Part shown: positions 52,911-64,000 of the stretch, in pieces
Layout of the letters: the number at the start of each line of letters is the position of its first letter
How positions within the stretch are numbered: position 1 is the first letter of the stretch
Source: Luzula sylvatica
Taxonomy: Eukaryota > Streptophyta > Magnoliopsida > Poales > Juncaceae
NCBI GenBank assembly: GCA_946800325.1
Contig: OX326959.1
Coordinates: forward strand, 22,242,742-22,306,741
DNA length: 64,000 nt
Direction of reading: 5' to 3'
Notes under the pieces: generated by a model
What the model was told of the DNA's origin: nothing
Database searches by the model: none
Seen by the model: the letters and a program-made list of their open reading frames with translations, nothing else
Translations under genes and position numbers: made by a program

Positions 52911-53510
52911 TAGGGGTGTCAACGGTTCGGATCCGGTTCGGATAGTAGTCATACCAGATCCATATCCATATTGTCGGATCCGGATACGGTTCGGACAATA
53001 AACGGATACGGATACGGTTCGGATATTGTCGGATACGAATACGGATATGGTTCTGTTTCGGATATTAAAACGAATATTATGTTATCATAACGTAACTTAC
53101 TTTTTAACTATAAATATAAATAATTTGTGACATGAACGATAAATATGATTATATTTAAACATAATTTTACGATTGTGAGTTAAATCATTTACAAATCATT
53201 AATTTGTATATGATTTTTCAACTAATATCAAATATAATACATAAAAATAATATATAATATGAGTATCCGAATCCGATTTCGGATATTCGAATCTAGTTTC
53301 GAGTATCCGGATCCTAAAAATACCCGGATCCGGAACACGAATCCGGTTCCCGCACCAAAACCGAATATCGAATCCGGTTTCGGATCTTAAAATTAGCAAC
53401 CAGATCCATATCCGGATCCACTCGGATTCGGATATTTTTTTCGAATCCGGATATTTTTTCGGATACGGTTCGGGTCGGTTCGGGCAATATCCACACCATT
53501 GACATCCCTA
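52911..53510 (+). mobile_element. hAT-like element, AGGGGTGTCAACGG family, copy 2
   Basis: The TSD ACTTCGAT is exact (52903-52910, 53511-53518). It starts TAGGGGTGTCAACGG and ends CCATTGACATCCCTA. CGGATCCGG/CGGATACGG words fill both ends. Confidence 0.92.
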
Positions 53511-53571
53511 ACTTCGATACACTAGAAAACCATGACATTACAAAAATCACTTAACTGTTAAAACTTAAGAG

Positions 53572-53785
53572 GTCATATATATGGTGTCCCTCATTTCTCC
53601 TCCATCATCCTTTAAAGATACACTCTATTAATCGTTAATTGGTATATAATTAAAGTACGTATGAATTAACAATTCGTAAGAAATTTTAATTAACTGTTAA
53701 TAAAATATATTTTTATTAATTATCACGTTAATTAATTGTCAATTGATGATACAGAGGATGTTTGAGAGAATTTGAGGGACGTGGT
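53572..53785. mobile_element. Short foldback MITE, GTGTCCCTCAAATTCT family, copy 2
   Basis: ATATGGTGTCCCTCATTTCTC on the left is the inverse of GAGAATTTGAGGGACGTGGTAT on the right in most positions. Arms are AT-rich. The DNA beyond it to 54298 has no recognised feature. Confidence 0.62.
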
Positions 53786-54298
53786 ATAATTATCCAAAAT
53801 GTTATGGTTTTGTTCCTCTCAAACTTTTTATTCAAACTTATTATTTTCGAAAGTATAATTTCTTACAACAACAAAAAAAGGGACTTCATAATATATATTC
53901 AACTAGTATCATATTTGCCCGTATTTTGTTTTTGGCAACTTGTTTCCATAATATATATTCAACTAATGAAAGGCTTAGGAGGCAAAGTTCGTTCTGATAA
54001 TCAACATGGAACGAATTTCAATTTTTCAGTGATAAATAACGAATTTCAATTTCAATTTTTCAGTGATTATTTTGAACTAGTAAAAGAGGTCAAAGATCAT
54101 ACAAAGAATTTAATTAAAGAACAGCTAAAAAAATCCTAAGTACACTAATTTCAACAAAACAAAAACAAAGGAAAAAAAGGTTTTATACAAAGAATGGTCT
54201 CAGAAATAACAGTTCAAATGTGCTATATACTCTACCAACTAAAAAACAATGTAAATTCCGAAACCCATTTTGCGCTCAATTCTCCTCGGCACGAAACC

Positions 54299-55898
54299 CT
54301 AATTTTTCAAAAACGAAACCGAAGCATCGAATCTGGGTTCGTAAAAGCAAACTTGGCTATTACACAATTGGATCGCACAACCTGCAATCCAAGACCAAGT
54401 TTTCTTATCCACGTCGTACAAAAGCCCTTTTCCTTGATTCCACGAAGTAAAACAAATCAAATTATCCTGTCCAAAACACTCGAATCTCTCCGCCGAAAGC
54501 CTCAATAGCGCTCTGAAATGTTTCGGGGGCATTCTCGTAATTTCCACCCACGAATTCTTCGCATGATCTAATTCCCAAATCTTCATGCTTTGTAACGTGC
54601 TATAAAGCCCGATTCGACCCACTAGAAACAATCTTTTTTCCGCACCCGGTACCAAATACCCGTCTAATAAGGATCGAGGAAACTTAGCAGGTATATAATC
54701 CCATTTACCCATTTCGACCCGATAAACCATTAACCCAATTGGATTTAGGGTTTCGAGGTAAAGTCTCGAGTCGTAAAACGCCATTTTGGAGGAACAAAGA
54801 CTCACCGAAGGCATGGATTGATGTACCGTCCATGGGTCGGTACGAGAATCGTACACCTCGGTCGGTACGGTTTTGTCCCCACAAATATCGCTCGCGGCTA
54901 TGACCCTAAAATTCGAATCGGTTTTGTTTTTCACCAAAATAATTTGTCTTTGATGATTATGAATTTATGATGCATGCTAGGCAAAACACGACATGTTTGG
55001 GTTAACGGGTTGCAAATAATTACTTTGAAAACCAACCCGTCAAACCCGGTAAAACAAACCAACCCGCATGAGGATCCAACGAGCCAAAAGACCCAATCAG
55101 GTTAAAACCCACATGGAATCTCGAACCAAGTCTTCAAAGGCAAGCTCATGACAGATAATTGGAAATTAGGGGCCGTTTGGTTCGTGCTTTGGAGAATGCC
55201 TTGGCATGAAGTATGCCAAGGAATCTCATGCCAAGGCATATCATTCCATGACATACTCTAATAGCTTGTTTGGTTGTTACACTTATTTATTCCATGACAT
55301 AATAAAAAAATATAAAAATGAGTTTATTTATAGAAACCTTGAACAATTTATTTTTGGAAATTAAATTAAAATGTATTCCCTCCTCATGGGAATAGAGAAA
55401 AGCCACCAATTTTGGTGGTAATCCTATTCCCATCAATTATGTCCTAGGGAATGGAGTATGCCATTACTTTATTACCGAGCGCGCAAACCAAACATGGGAA
55501 TGGAATCCATGATTGAGTATGCCAAGGCATTCTGATTGTAAAGCTCCAACCAAACGCCCCCTTAGGGTTTCGACAAAAAGTCAAAAGACACGGTCCGTGT
55601 GACAAAACCCTAGAATGGGCCGAAATAAAGCTCGAATCTTCAAGAATTGAATTCCATCTCTTGCACACGGGTTTTAATTTGAATAAAAGAAAAGGTGGGA
55701 CCCGTGCAAGGATTTCGGTCTGTAAATCCTCTGGGAGATGAACCAAATGGAGTCGTCCAGTTGGATTTCTGTAATTAGGGTTTTGGGGAAGGTGGTTAAG
55801 GGATTGGTCTCTTCGTCTCTTCGTCTAGACCACGCGGTTTGGTTTTGATAGCTTTCTGACGAGACGGGCTTATGTTGCGAGGTCCACTTGGCCTGCAA
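54299..55898 (-). pseudogene. F-box/kelch protein pseudogene (At5g15710-like)
   Basis: The minus strand encodes an F-box region ([20 protein letters not shown], then CKRWNSIL, 55740-55600). After an inserted MITE come SLPLKTWFEIP and [19 protein letters not shown], then an open 3' half (54937-54299) with [34 protein letters not shown] and [20 protein letters not shown]. This matches, end to end, the single-exon family of F-box/kelch proteins that act as SCF substrate adaptors. It is broken four ways: a frameshift near 55737 just before the F-box, a 393-bp MITE, an in-frame TAA at 55104-55102, and a frameshift near 54935. The half after 54937 is well preserved, so loss is recent. Confidence 0.9.
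55169..55561. mobile_element. Tourist-like (PIF/Harbinger) MITE in the F-box coding sequence
   Basis: The ends GGGGCCGTTTGGTT and AACCAAACGCCCCC are inverted, flanked by TTA on both sides (55166-55168, 55562-55564), the PIF/Harbinger target. Removing it with one TTA restores the reading frame across the junction. Internal GCCTTGGCAT and ATGCCAAGG words pair. Confidence 0.9.
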
Positions 55899-56130
55899 GT
55901 GGGGCTCAATTCGTCGATAATGGGAGAAGTTGGAGAAGGGGGAATAATAGTTTCACAAAATCCAAGCATGGTTCTAGATTCAAAACCCTAGATAAAATTA
56001 GAGAGAGAGCAGAGAAGTACTTGAGAGTTGAGAGTTCTTTCAAGTTTGAAATTTTGGGGATGAATTCATTCTGACACGTCATAAGCAAATTGTGATTTAT
56101 TAATAAATCATATTTCTTCCATATTTTTTT

Positions 56131-59100
56131 GGAAAATGTTGTATGACCCCCTAATTTCTCCTGGTGGTCTTGATGTGCTGGCACCAGCTGTTAAACCATA
56201 CGATGTGTTAAACCTTCCGCGTCAGAGGTGTTGTCACTGTTAAACCTTCCGCGTCAGATGTATTGTCACTGTTAAACCTTCCGCTGTCAGATGAGTTATC
56301 ATTTAACACCTATTTGGAGGGAAAATGAGTTTGAGTTTGAATTTTGAATTGTGGGTTTGAATGTTTGAGTTCTTGTTAATTACAATAATTAACTGTTAAT
56401 CTGTAATTACAATCACAAAAAAATATTACTCAACTGTTAATTTGTAATTACAATAATTAACAATCACAAAATAGTAGTTACGATTACAAAAATACTCCGA
56501 TTAACATTTATAACATCACTCAACTGTTAATCCGTAATTAACAATAATTAACAGCAATACCATTTAACAGTTATTAACTACAATATCACTCAAATTTGAT
56601 TTTATTAACAATAATTAACAACAAATACAATAAACAACAATACCATTTAATCTTTCAAGTAACACCATAATATCTTTCAAGTAACAATCAAATATTTGTA
56701 ATTATCAAATTTGGCAAGTAACACCATAATAGTAAAAACACCATAATAGTTAATTTTCACCTCAATTCATATGGAAATTTCTAATTAAAAATGACAAGTA
56801 ATTAAATTCATCCTTAATTATCAAATCTTTCAAATAATACAAATATTTGCCTTAATAATACAAATTATTTCCTTAATATAAAATACAATTTTTTTCCCTA
56901 ATTAAATCTTACAAAACCGTCCCTGACATTTACAGAAAATGAAAAATTACAAAACAGCCCTGAAAAATTACAGAACAGTCCCTGAAAAATTACAAAACAT
57001 CCCTTGAAAAATTATAAATTTACGGAAGAGCCCCTGAAAAATTGCGAAACAGTCCCTGAAATTTACAATACTGCAAAACAAACCCTGAAAATTAAAAATT
57101 TACAAAATTGCTGTCGTGGAGTGGAGGGATCCAGCTTCGTCGTCGAGGGCTTTTGGCGGATCTCAATTTTGACGAGAAAAATGGCCATGGCGGATCTCAA
57201 TTTTGGCGAGAAAGGCGAGAAAGGCGAGAAAAATGGGAGAGTTTTTGGCGAGGAAGCTTCGTCGTCGAGGAAGGCGAGAAAGGCGAGAAAAATGGCCATG
57301 GCGAGGAAGCTTCAGCAAGCATGGCTTGCTCGTCGGCGTTGGCCTGTTGGCCACCTACGTCGGCGACGGCTGAAATCTGACGAAGGAGACGGCGGCAACG
57401 GTGTTAAACCTCAAGTCACGATCTGTGGAGAGAGAGAGAGAAAGAGAGAGAGGAGGCGGCTGTGGGGAATGAGAGGAGAGAGAAAAATAGGGTTTCTAAT
57501 CATATATAGAGTATGGGCATGTTAAACGTTAGGTCTGTTAAACGATAAATGGGTAAAAAAAATCGGGTCCGGAGCATGTCCAATGCTCACCGGACCACAT
57601 CTCATCCGAGCACATCCAGAGCCGTCCGATTTTATTGATTTTAACATGATATATCATGATGTGATTCAATTTAACATCCTTCTCTTTTCTCCATCACTAA
57701 AAATGGAAAGGAATCTTTGCTCTTCTATCTCACTCGTGGAAAACAGAAATAGAAAGGTTCTTCTCCCTTCCCATCGATTATATCTTCCCTCACAGATTCA
57801 CTGTCTTCTCCTTGAAAAAACTCTGCACCGGAAGCTTAATAAGCTCCTTATCTCCCCTATCTTGCTCGCTCAAGTATGATCTTCTTATCTCCCATCTTCC
57901 GACGAAGCTCAATAAGATGAACGAATATGACGAGCTGTCTCTCTCTCGAGTACAAATGTACAATGGGAGCTCGTATCCGTCCATCGACCTCCATCTTCTC
58001 CCTCTCTCTTTCGATCCGAGTTAGGAATCAAGAATCCGACGAAGCTCGACAATCTGAGGAAGCTCATGAAAGGTTGACGGATTAGGAGGTATTGGTGAAT
58101 TATGGGTTATTAGATTGATTTTGGAGCAATTATGGGTTAAGAGTTGATTGGTTATTAATTAAGACTGATTTCTTGACAAATAGGAGTAATTTGTGTTTAA
58201 TTATGAGTAATTACAACTGATTTGTGATGAATTTTGTTTTATATGTAAACAATCCAAAATTCTTAATTACGGGTAGTTAGGCAGAACATTACTCCAAAAT
58301 TTCCAGTATATGTATATTTTGATCAATTTTGATTTTTTATATGTGCACTTGTGCCTTGCAAAAGAGAATTTCATACTAAATTAATTTCTTGCCGATGCAA
58401 ATAAAATCTTGCCAAAACTAAAATCATCTCACAAAAGATGTAAAAAATCTAAGTCATACAAGCAAACAAAATAAATGATAATAAAATTCAACAAAAAGCA
58501 TGAATAAATACATCTCATATACAATAAATTTCTACAACATTCAACTAAAACTATTGTAAAATCAAACAATCCAAACATTTAAATATCACAGAGAACAAAA
58601 AAGAAATTAGAAAAATTATCCTTAACAGCATCATTTATTTTCCATAATTTCTCCAACGTGTCCCAATTTTCTTCAAAAGTGTACCACTGATCATGATTTC
58701 ATAAATCAGTACAAAAAAGTTCAAAACCGTAGTAAGCAGTGTTGACATCGCAACTCTGACTTTTTAGAGTCAAATCGTGTGAGTGGGATTAGATGGGCGA
58801 GGTTGAGGAGGTGGAGAGATAAAAAATGATGGTTGGACGACCTGCCTGACACAGGCAGGATAGGGAGAGAAGAGATAGAGATCGCGCTGGTCATTTTCAT
58901 TGATGGAGCAAAGTTGGAATGGAGAAAAAACTTTCTATTTTTGTTTTCTACGAGTGGGACAGAAGAACAAGATCCATTTCCATTTTAACTAACGGAGACG
59001 AGAGACAGAGGTTAACTTGGATCTCATCATGATATATCTTGATAAAATCGGACGGCTCAGGATTTGCTTGGTTGAGATTTGGTCCGGTGGTCATTGGACC

Positions 59101-59230
59101 TGCTCCAGACCCAAAAAAATCGATCCCCTTACGGGTTGGAAAAAAAATACCATTTAAGGTTTAACACCATGTACTTTACAGCACATCAACAGGTTGGGGG
59201 TAAGATAAGTGGGGGCATACATCACGACTC
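56131..59230. mobile_element. Large Mutator-like non-autonomous element, 3.1 kb
   Basis: The TSD TATTTTTTT (9 bp, T-rich, so weaker evidence) lies at 56122-56130 and 59231-59239. The ends pair imperfectly: GTTGTATGACCCCC against GGGGGCATACATCAC, then CTTGATGTGCTG against CAGCACATCAACAG. GTTAAACC words lie inside both ends. The interior has a GC-rich stretch at 57110-57480 with AAGGCGAGAAAGGCGAGAAA tandem repeats and a nested inverted repeat (57553-59125). No transposase. Frames in the GC-rich part are short and overlap on both strands. Confidence 0.7.
57553..59125. mobile_element. Inner element with about 130-bp inverted repeats
   Basis: ATCGGGTCCGGAGCATGTCC (from about 57568), through CACCGGACCA, GAGCCGTCCGATTTTAT and ATATATCATGATG to about 57665, is mirrored at 59125-58990 with modest divergence. 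A CT-rich block (57740-58010) lies just inside the left arm. No target duplication was fixed. Confidence 0.6.
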
Positions 59231-59239
59231 TATTTTTTT

Positions 59240-59626
59240 TTGTTATTTTTGTCACGTCCAAATGCTGGTCCTTAAAAACGCTGCTATACGAGATAGAACA
59301 TGTACAAGTACTTGAGAGTTCAGAGTGGTATTTAAGGCTTTAAATCCTGCATGCATGTGAGCTCTGATTCTGTACGGACCTTTTTTTTGGGTTTGAAATT
59401 GAATTCAACTTTTCAATTTTTCTATTATGTTGAGGGTTCTGCAGAATGTTGTGAAGTTTTGATGCTAGAGCTCTGTGCTATTCTAGATTGTTTATTGAAA
59501 TGGAAAATTTTCCATAAACCCCCTTAAGTTCACCCGACTATTTAGATCCTCCTTTTGGTCCCTATAAAGTAGTATAAATATTTTTAGCCCGCCTAAAATA
59601 AGAAATCTACTATGCTTATTTTGAAG
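59240..59626. other. DNA before the first visible APT exon
   Basis: AT-rich and T-rich, consistent with intron sequence. It carries AAGTACTTGAGAGTT (59308), which also occurs at 56015 beyond the large element. No APT first exon was seen here. Confidence 0.4.
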
Positions 59627-60290
59627 GAATCGAGTCTAGAGGGTTCATATTTGGACCTTCAATCGCGCTGGCAATCGGCGCAAAATTCATTCCACTGCGA
59701 AAGCCTAAGAAACTACCTGGTACTCCACTTTTATTTCACTTTCTTATTTTATTTATGAAAGTATAAAGATTTCGATTAATCATCGAATAATTGTATTATA
59801 CATTGCAGGGGAAGTGATTGCAGAGAAATACGAGCTCGAGTACGGAACCGATTGTTTGGAAATGCATGTCGGAGCCGTAGAAACTGGAGAACGCGTATTA
59901 ATTGTAGACGATCTCGTAGCTACCGGTGGAACTCTATGTGCTGCTATAAAACTAATCGGTATTGTAGTAATTTAAAAAAAAATTATTTAAATTATAACGA
60001 GACTTGTATATAATATATACTTCTTTTGTACTGTTTATTCAGAACGTTCCGGAGCTGAAGTGGTCGAATGTGCTTGTGTTCTAGGGTTAGCAAAATTCAA
60101 GGTAATATGTATTTCCTTGCGTGTCGAATTGCCAAAAAAAAAAAAAAAAAATTGGGGATTTGATTATTTGGGGATCGTACTGTTTTAATGTAAATAAACT
60201 TCTCGCTGAATAATCGTGGTGTAACAATTACAGGATTGTTGCAAGCTCGATGGAAAGCCAGTTCATGTTCTCGTGGAATGCCTTCAGTAG
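59627..60290 (+). CDS. APT: Adenine phosphoribosyltransferase, 3' exons only
   Basis: Exons: 59627-59719, 59809-59958, 60043-60101, 60234-60290, with GT-AG borders and matching phases, giving about 119 residues. Blocks are [52 protein letters not shown] and the PRPP-binding motif [14 protein letters not shown], then [16 protein letters not shown] and the end [11 protein letters not shown]. The enzyme salvages adenine to AMP with PRPP. In plants it also inactivates cytokinin bases. The family's first 60 or so residues (with PDFPKPGI-F-DIT) are not found in the preceding DNA, where a 3.1 kb element and an F-box pseudogene lie. The exons show no stop or frameshift, so loss of the 5' end, if real, is recent; an exon hidden beyond the pseudogene is possible. 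Confidence 0.85.
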
Positions 60291-60605
60291 AATCTTTGGA
60301 GCGAAGTCTTTGTAACATTTCTAACGAGATGCGATTATAATTTTGCAATTTTGCAAGTTTAGATGATAGGATTAGCGAGTGTAGTGAGCTTTGACGAATG
60401 TTATATTTGAGTTCAATAATAGCACTAGAGTTGGAGATAGAAGTTAAAAATAACATTCAAATTAAGGGATCCGCCTTTGCATACAACATATCAACGGATC
60501 TATTAAGGGTTAGGCGGGTCCTCTCAAATTTACTTTCTAGTGTCGTTGACATGTGGATTGTATTACTTTTTTTACAAAAATCAGTGCACATGAATCCCGT
60601 GGAGG

Positions 60606-61192
60606 TAGGGATGTCAATGGTGTGGATATTGCCCGAACCGACCCGAACCGTATCCGAAGAAATATCCGGATTCGAAAAAAATATCCGGATTCGAGTGGAT
60701 CCGGATACGGATCTGGTTGCTAATTTTAGGATCCGGAACCGGATTCGATATTAGGTTTTGGTGCGGGGACCGGATCCGGATATTTTTAGGATCTGGATAC
60801 TCGGAACCAGATTCGAGTATCCGGAACCGAATCCGGATACAAATATTATATATTATTTTTATATATTATATTTGATATTAATTGAAAAATCATATACAAA
60901 TTAATGATATGTGAGTGATTTAAACTCACAATCATAAAATTACGTTTAAATATAATCATATTTATCGTTTATGTCACAAATTATATATATTTATAGCTAA
61001 AAAGTAAGTTATGTTATGATAACATAGTATCCGTTTTAATATCCGAAAAAGAACCGTACCCGTATCCGTATCCGACAATATCTGAACCGTATCCGTATCC
61101 GGATCCGGGTAATTCCGTATCCAGATCCGTATCTATGGATATGGATCTGGTATGACCACTATCCGAACCGGATCCAACCATTGACACCCCTA
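60606..61192 (-). mobile_element. hAT-like element, AGGGGTGTCAACGG family, copy 3
   Basis: The TSD CGTGGAGG is exact (60598-60605, 61193-61200). On the plus strand it starts TAGGGATGTCAATGG and ends CCATTGACACCCCTA, so it is inverted relative to copies 1 and 2. Confidence 0.92.
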
Positions 61193-61439
61193 CGTGGAGG
61201 AGGAGTAGCCTTGCTTTATTCGGCACGCACGTTTCAATGAATTTCTAAATGCACATCACATAGTCTTGTCAAACCTCTCGCATACTATATCAAGCCAATA
61301 GAACATTTCCAATTCATCAAGAATTTAGATATGAAAAAACATGACTCAAGAACCTCGAGTCCAATATATTAGAACATTTTATGTTCATGTTTTACTCTAG
61401 CAAACAATGTGAAAAAAAAATCTAAGATAAATGTTCATC

Positions 61440-62420
61440 GTTAAGTAAAAAATTAAAATAGATGAAAATAGCATCATATATACCCCTAATCAACAAAATT
61501 CAATCTAGGGTGGCCTCGTGGAAGGGGCGACTAACTTTGGTAACGGCAACACTTAGCTCACCAATCTATCAAATGCAAATAATCATATTCCCGAAGGGAG
61601 TAATAACTCGAATCAACAAAATAATTAGATCATTTAAATGGAAAGGAAACGAAACTTGTAATCCAGAAAATTGTTTGATAAATTGGAAAAAAATGTGCTT
61701 ACCGAAAAGAAATGGAGGTTTGGCCATCTTGAATTTACGAACGTTCAACGAAGCCCTCCTCCAAAAAGCATTATGGAAATTGGATTCAAGGGACGGCAAC
61801 ATTTGGGCAGAGACGTCCGCTCCTCGTATGGAATTTTGTCCACAAACGAGTTGATGGGTTGCCAACGGTAGGCATATCTTTCTTCCCAAAGTAACCCAAT
61901 CAAATTGCCGAACCATATGTACATCGCGGCGTCGGCCTACAACTTCTTGAGGAATCCGGGGGTGACGAATGTGTGGTACACACATCTTTAGAAAACCAAA
62001 GTCCCCCAAAAGTAACCTTCTTCCTAATGGTTAGCCATACTTGGGGGGTTAAACACGGCAGAGAAACAAGATAAATGGAAAAAAAATTTAAATCATCGTA
62101 TGCGCACATCGAAAGATACAATTTAGCTCAAAGATTCCAGACCAATTAGCTCGTGAGTAGCATACAAAAAATCATATCCAAAGTTTATCAAGTCGACTTA
62201 CGAAAGTCACAAACCATCTTATGGAGGGTAGAGAGATCTTAAGAGTTAAAAGTATAGTATTGGAAAAAAGGTATATTAAGCCGTCTTTAAAAGATCTCCA
62301 AAAAGAAAAGGAAAAAAACATTTCATTAATGCTTAATTTCTCTAAAAACTGTCCAAAATTTAAATGCACGTACCTCCGGTTCATTGAATTCATTTTGTAC
62401 CAAAAAATAAAAATAAAATA
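61440..62420 (+). mobile_element. LINE fragment, region after the reverse transcriptase
   Basis: An open stretch at 61462-61854 reads like the plant L1 region downstream of RT: YIPLINKIQSRVASWKGRL, IRSFKWKGNETC, CLINWKKMCLPKRNGGLAIL and NEALLQKALWKLD. After 61860 the frame decays, with zf-RVT-like scraps (PNHMYIAASAYNFL; VTNVWYTHL). The 5' part is absent. This is a separate insertion from 46450-49440. Confidence 0.85.
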
Positions 62421-62544
62421 AATTACAACACAAATTATTAAATAGCCCCTCTAATATATTGGGGAATAAAAATATGTTTCATTTTATATAGACTACAACA
62501 AAGTACAAACATACAAATATTCAGAAATATTATGGGTGTGGAGA

Positions 62545-63363
62545 CTAACCTAAAATAGCGTCTCTCTGCTTCAATTCACCCTTCTTTTTCTGTAAATACT
62601 TAAAAACCTTTTGATACTCCAAAACAGCCCAAACAAACTGCTTCAAACCAAAATCAGGCCATAACGGATCCGGGTTCAACAAAAGACTATGCCCCGATTG
62701 CCATAAAAGGAAATTACTCAAACGGGTCTCCCCCGAAGTCCTAATCACGATATCAGGCTCGCTACACCCATCGCTATACAAATTCCTCTCCAAATCACTA
62801 ATTTTAATTTCGGTTCCGTCTCGATTCTCTCTACATGATTTCTGAACCGAATTCGCAATTTCATTTGTGGATGTGTACGCTACGCAAATTGAAAACACGA
62901 GTCCTTTGTGGTTCGAAGTGGTTTTAATTGCCTTTTCGGCGGAGAGGCGTACAGGTTCGGATAATAGTTTCAAATCGCCCCAGAAATTAAGCCGAATTTG
63001 GTATTTTTGTACCAAGCCTTCGTCTTTGAGTAATTCCTCAATTTTTTCGATCATTAAATCCATTAATGATTGTACTTCGAGAGGATCTCTTTTGAAATTG
63101 TCTATGCTGAATGCGTATACGGTCGCGTATTTCACGCCCATTTCGTAGCAGTACTGGAGAGTGGTGGTTAAGGATTTGAAACCGACACTGTGACCCGATC
63201 CGGGTATGGAATGGAGCTTTGCGTACCGGCGATTTCCGTCCATTATGAAGGCCATGTGATTCGGTACCGGTCCGATTGAGATGACTGAGAAGAGGCATTT
63301 GCGCAATACGAAGGCAATATTTGCAGTCATTCTGGAGGTGAAGGTCGCTCCTTTCTTCTCCAT
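62545..63363 (-). CDS. cis-Prenyltransferase (dehydrodolichyl diphosphate synthase type), intronless
   Basis: An intact frame of 272 residues from ATG 63363. Family blocks are FIMDGNRRYAK (catalytic Asp and Arg pair), GHSVGFKSL, YAFSIDNFKR, RLNFWGDLKLL, the substrate-binding PDIVIRTSGETRLSNFLLWQ and LWPDFGLKQFVWAVLEYQK. The FSIDNFKR form and 272-residue length fit the eukaryotic dolichol-type enzymes, which chain IPP in cis on FPP at the ER for protein glycosylation. The N-terminus has a short hydrophobic stretch (NIAFVLRKCLFSVISI) and no obvious plastid peptide. The ATG is supported by the normal distance to the first block. No defects seen. Relatives making rubber or short chains cannot be fully excluded. 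Confidence 0.94.
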   Translation of the reverse strand: MEKKGATFTSRMTANIAFVLRKCLFSVISIGPVPNHMAFIMDGNRRYAKLHSIPGSGHSVGFKSLTTTLQYCYEMGVKYATVYAFSIDNFKRDPLEVQSLMDLMIEKIEELLKDEGLVQKYQIRLNFWGDLKLLSEPVRLSAEKAIKTTSNHKGLVFSICVAYTSTNEIANSVQKSCRENRDGTEIKISDLERNLYSDGCSEPDIVIRTSGETRLSNFLLWQSGHSLLLNPDPLWPDFGLKQFVWAVLEYQKVFKYLQKKKGELKQRDAILG

Positions 63364-63499
63364 GAGAGAAGAACGGTACGTAGTACAGAAATTGCGTACC
63401 GATTATCCTACAGATATAACTGAGTTTTATTAATGGCTATTTTTGGATAGATCTAAAAATAAAAGCCTCAGTTTAGCATTTAATAAAAAGCACGCTAAA

Positions 63500-63503
<4 letters not shown>

Positions 63504-63539
<36 letters not shown>
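63504..63539. repeat. (GA)n microsatellite
   Basis: Eighteen uninterrupted GA units 141 bp upstream of the cis-prenyltransferase ATG. Confidence 0.95.
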
Positions 63540-63540
<1 letters not shown>

Positions 63541-63543
<3 letters not shown>

Positions 63544-64000
63544 TGAAATTGAATTAAATTACTGAAATTATATCCGAATTTGACTGAAATTGAATTAAAT
63601 TACTGAAATTGAACTAAATTAACCCAAATGATATCCTAAATGGACTGAAATTCAGTCCCAATTGAACCCTAATTTTCCTAATTTGACTGCAATTCCCTGA
63701 AATCGATACGAAACGACTCAAATCTGACTGAAATCGACCCCTACTAACCCTAATTTCAGATAAATCGATACGAAATGACTCAAATCTGACTGAAATTAAG
63801 ATTAATTTTGACAAAACCCCCAAATGTAAGAGAGAGGGAGAACGATCGCTTACAGATGAAGAGAGAGAAACCGACAGAGATTGCAGATGAAGGGAGAGCA
63901 ATGGCTTACGAAACGACGGCCGAGGGAAGTGGGCTGTTTTCCTGGCGAAGGGAGAGAAGTGGGCTTGAATACAGGCGACGGCCGAGATCTGGCGATCTGG
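63541..64000. other. Upstream DNA with repeated ACTGAAATTGAATTAAATT words
   Basis: ACTGAAATTGAATTAAATT occurs twice (63542, 63583) with shorter relatives (ACTCAAATCTGACTGAAAT) after it. The last 150 bases become purine- and GC-rich. No gene recognised before the window ends. Confidence 0.45.

Overview
The window is nuclear DNA of a flowering plant, probably a eudicot. It holds plant-only gene families (a B1-type cyclin-dependent kinase, a DUF936 protein, an LEA_2 protein, a plastid fatty-acid exporter, a plastid EF-P) in an AT-rich, intron-bearing, transposon-rich background. Most of the sequence is repeats. The protein-coding genes are scattered, unrelated, and do not form an operon or cluster.

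Layout. 1-1418 (-): DUF936 gene running off the left edge. 3435-8553: a Helitron, a truncated Mutator-like MITE, a hAT-like element and a 1.19 kb foldback element ending 286 bp before CDKB1. 8840-10329 (+): intact eight-exon CDKB1 gene. 10586-12560: a copia remnant split by a hAT-like element, a second hAT-like copy, and a decayed duplicate of the CDKB1 3' end. 15895-16530 (+): LEA_2 gene with a foldback element just downstream. 18874-24028: nested insertions up to three levels deep. 24599-25204 (-): unidentified plant protein with a leader intron. 26827-27726 (-): CML42/43-like calmodulin-like protein. 28309-28391 (-): tRNA-Leu(CAA). 33046-34283 (+): plastid EF-P. 34811-36153 (+): FAX3-like exporter. 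37383-50080: decayed tandem copies of the FAX3 3' end, interrupted by a 3.8 kb Helitron, a 1.1 kb minisatellite and a LINE. 54299-55898 (-): F-box pseudogene with a Tourist-like MITE in its coding sequence. 56131-59230: a 3.1 kb Mutator-like element. 59627-60290 (+): adenine phosphoribosyltransferase lacking its first exon(s). 61440-62420: LINE fragment. 62545-63363 (-): intact cis-prenyltransferase.

The window's main value is as a transposition record. Target-site duplications (TSDs) can be read for more than a dozen elements. Two copies of one element each carry an insertion the other lacks, and the duplicated FAX3 units supply the empty site of a Helitron. At least six hAT-like families here have ends packed with short words sharing a CGG core. 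I saw no CRISPR array, integrated organelle gene cluster or clearly novel multi-gene system. Two coding-like stretches (52010-52250 and about 30155-30490) remain unidentified.
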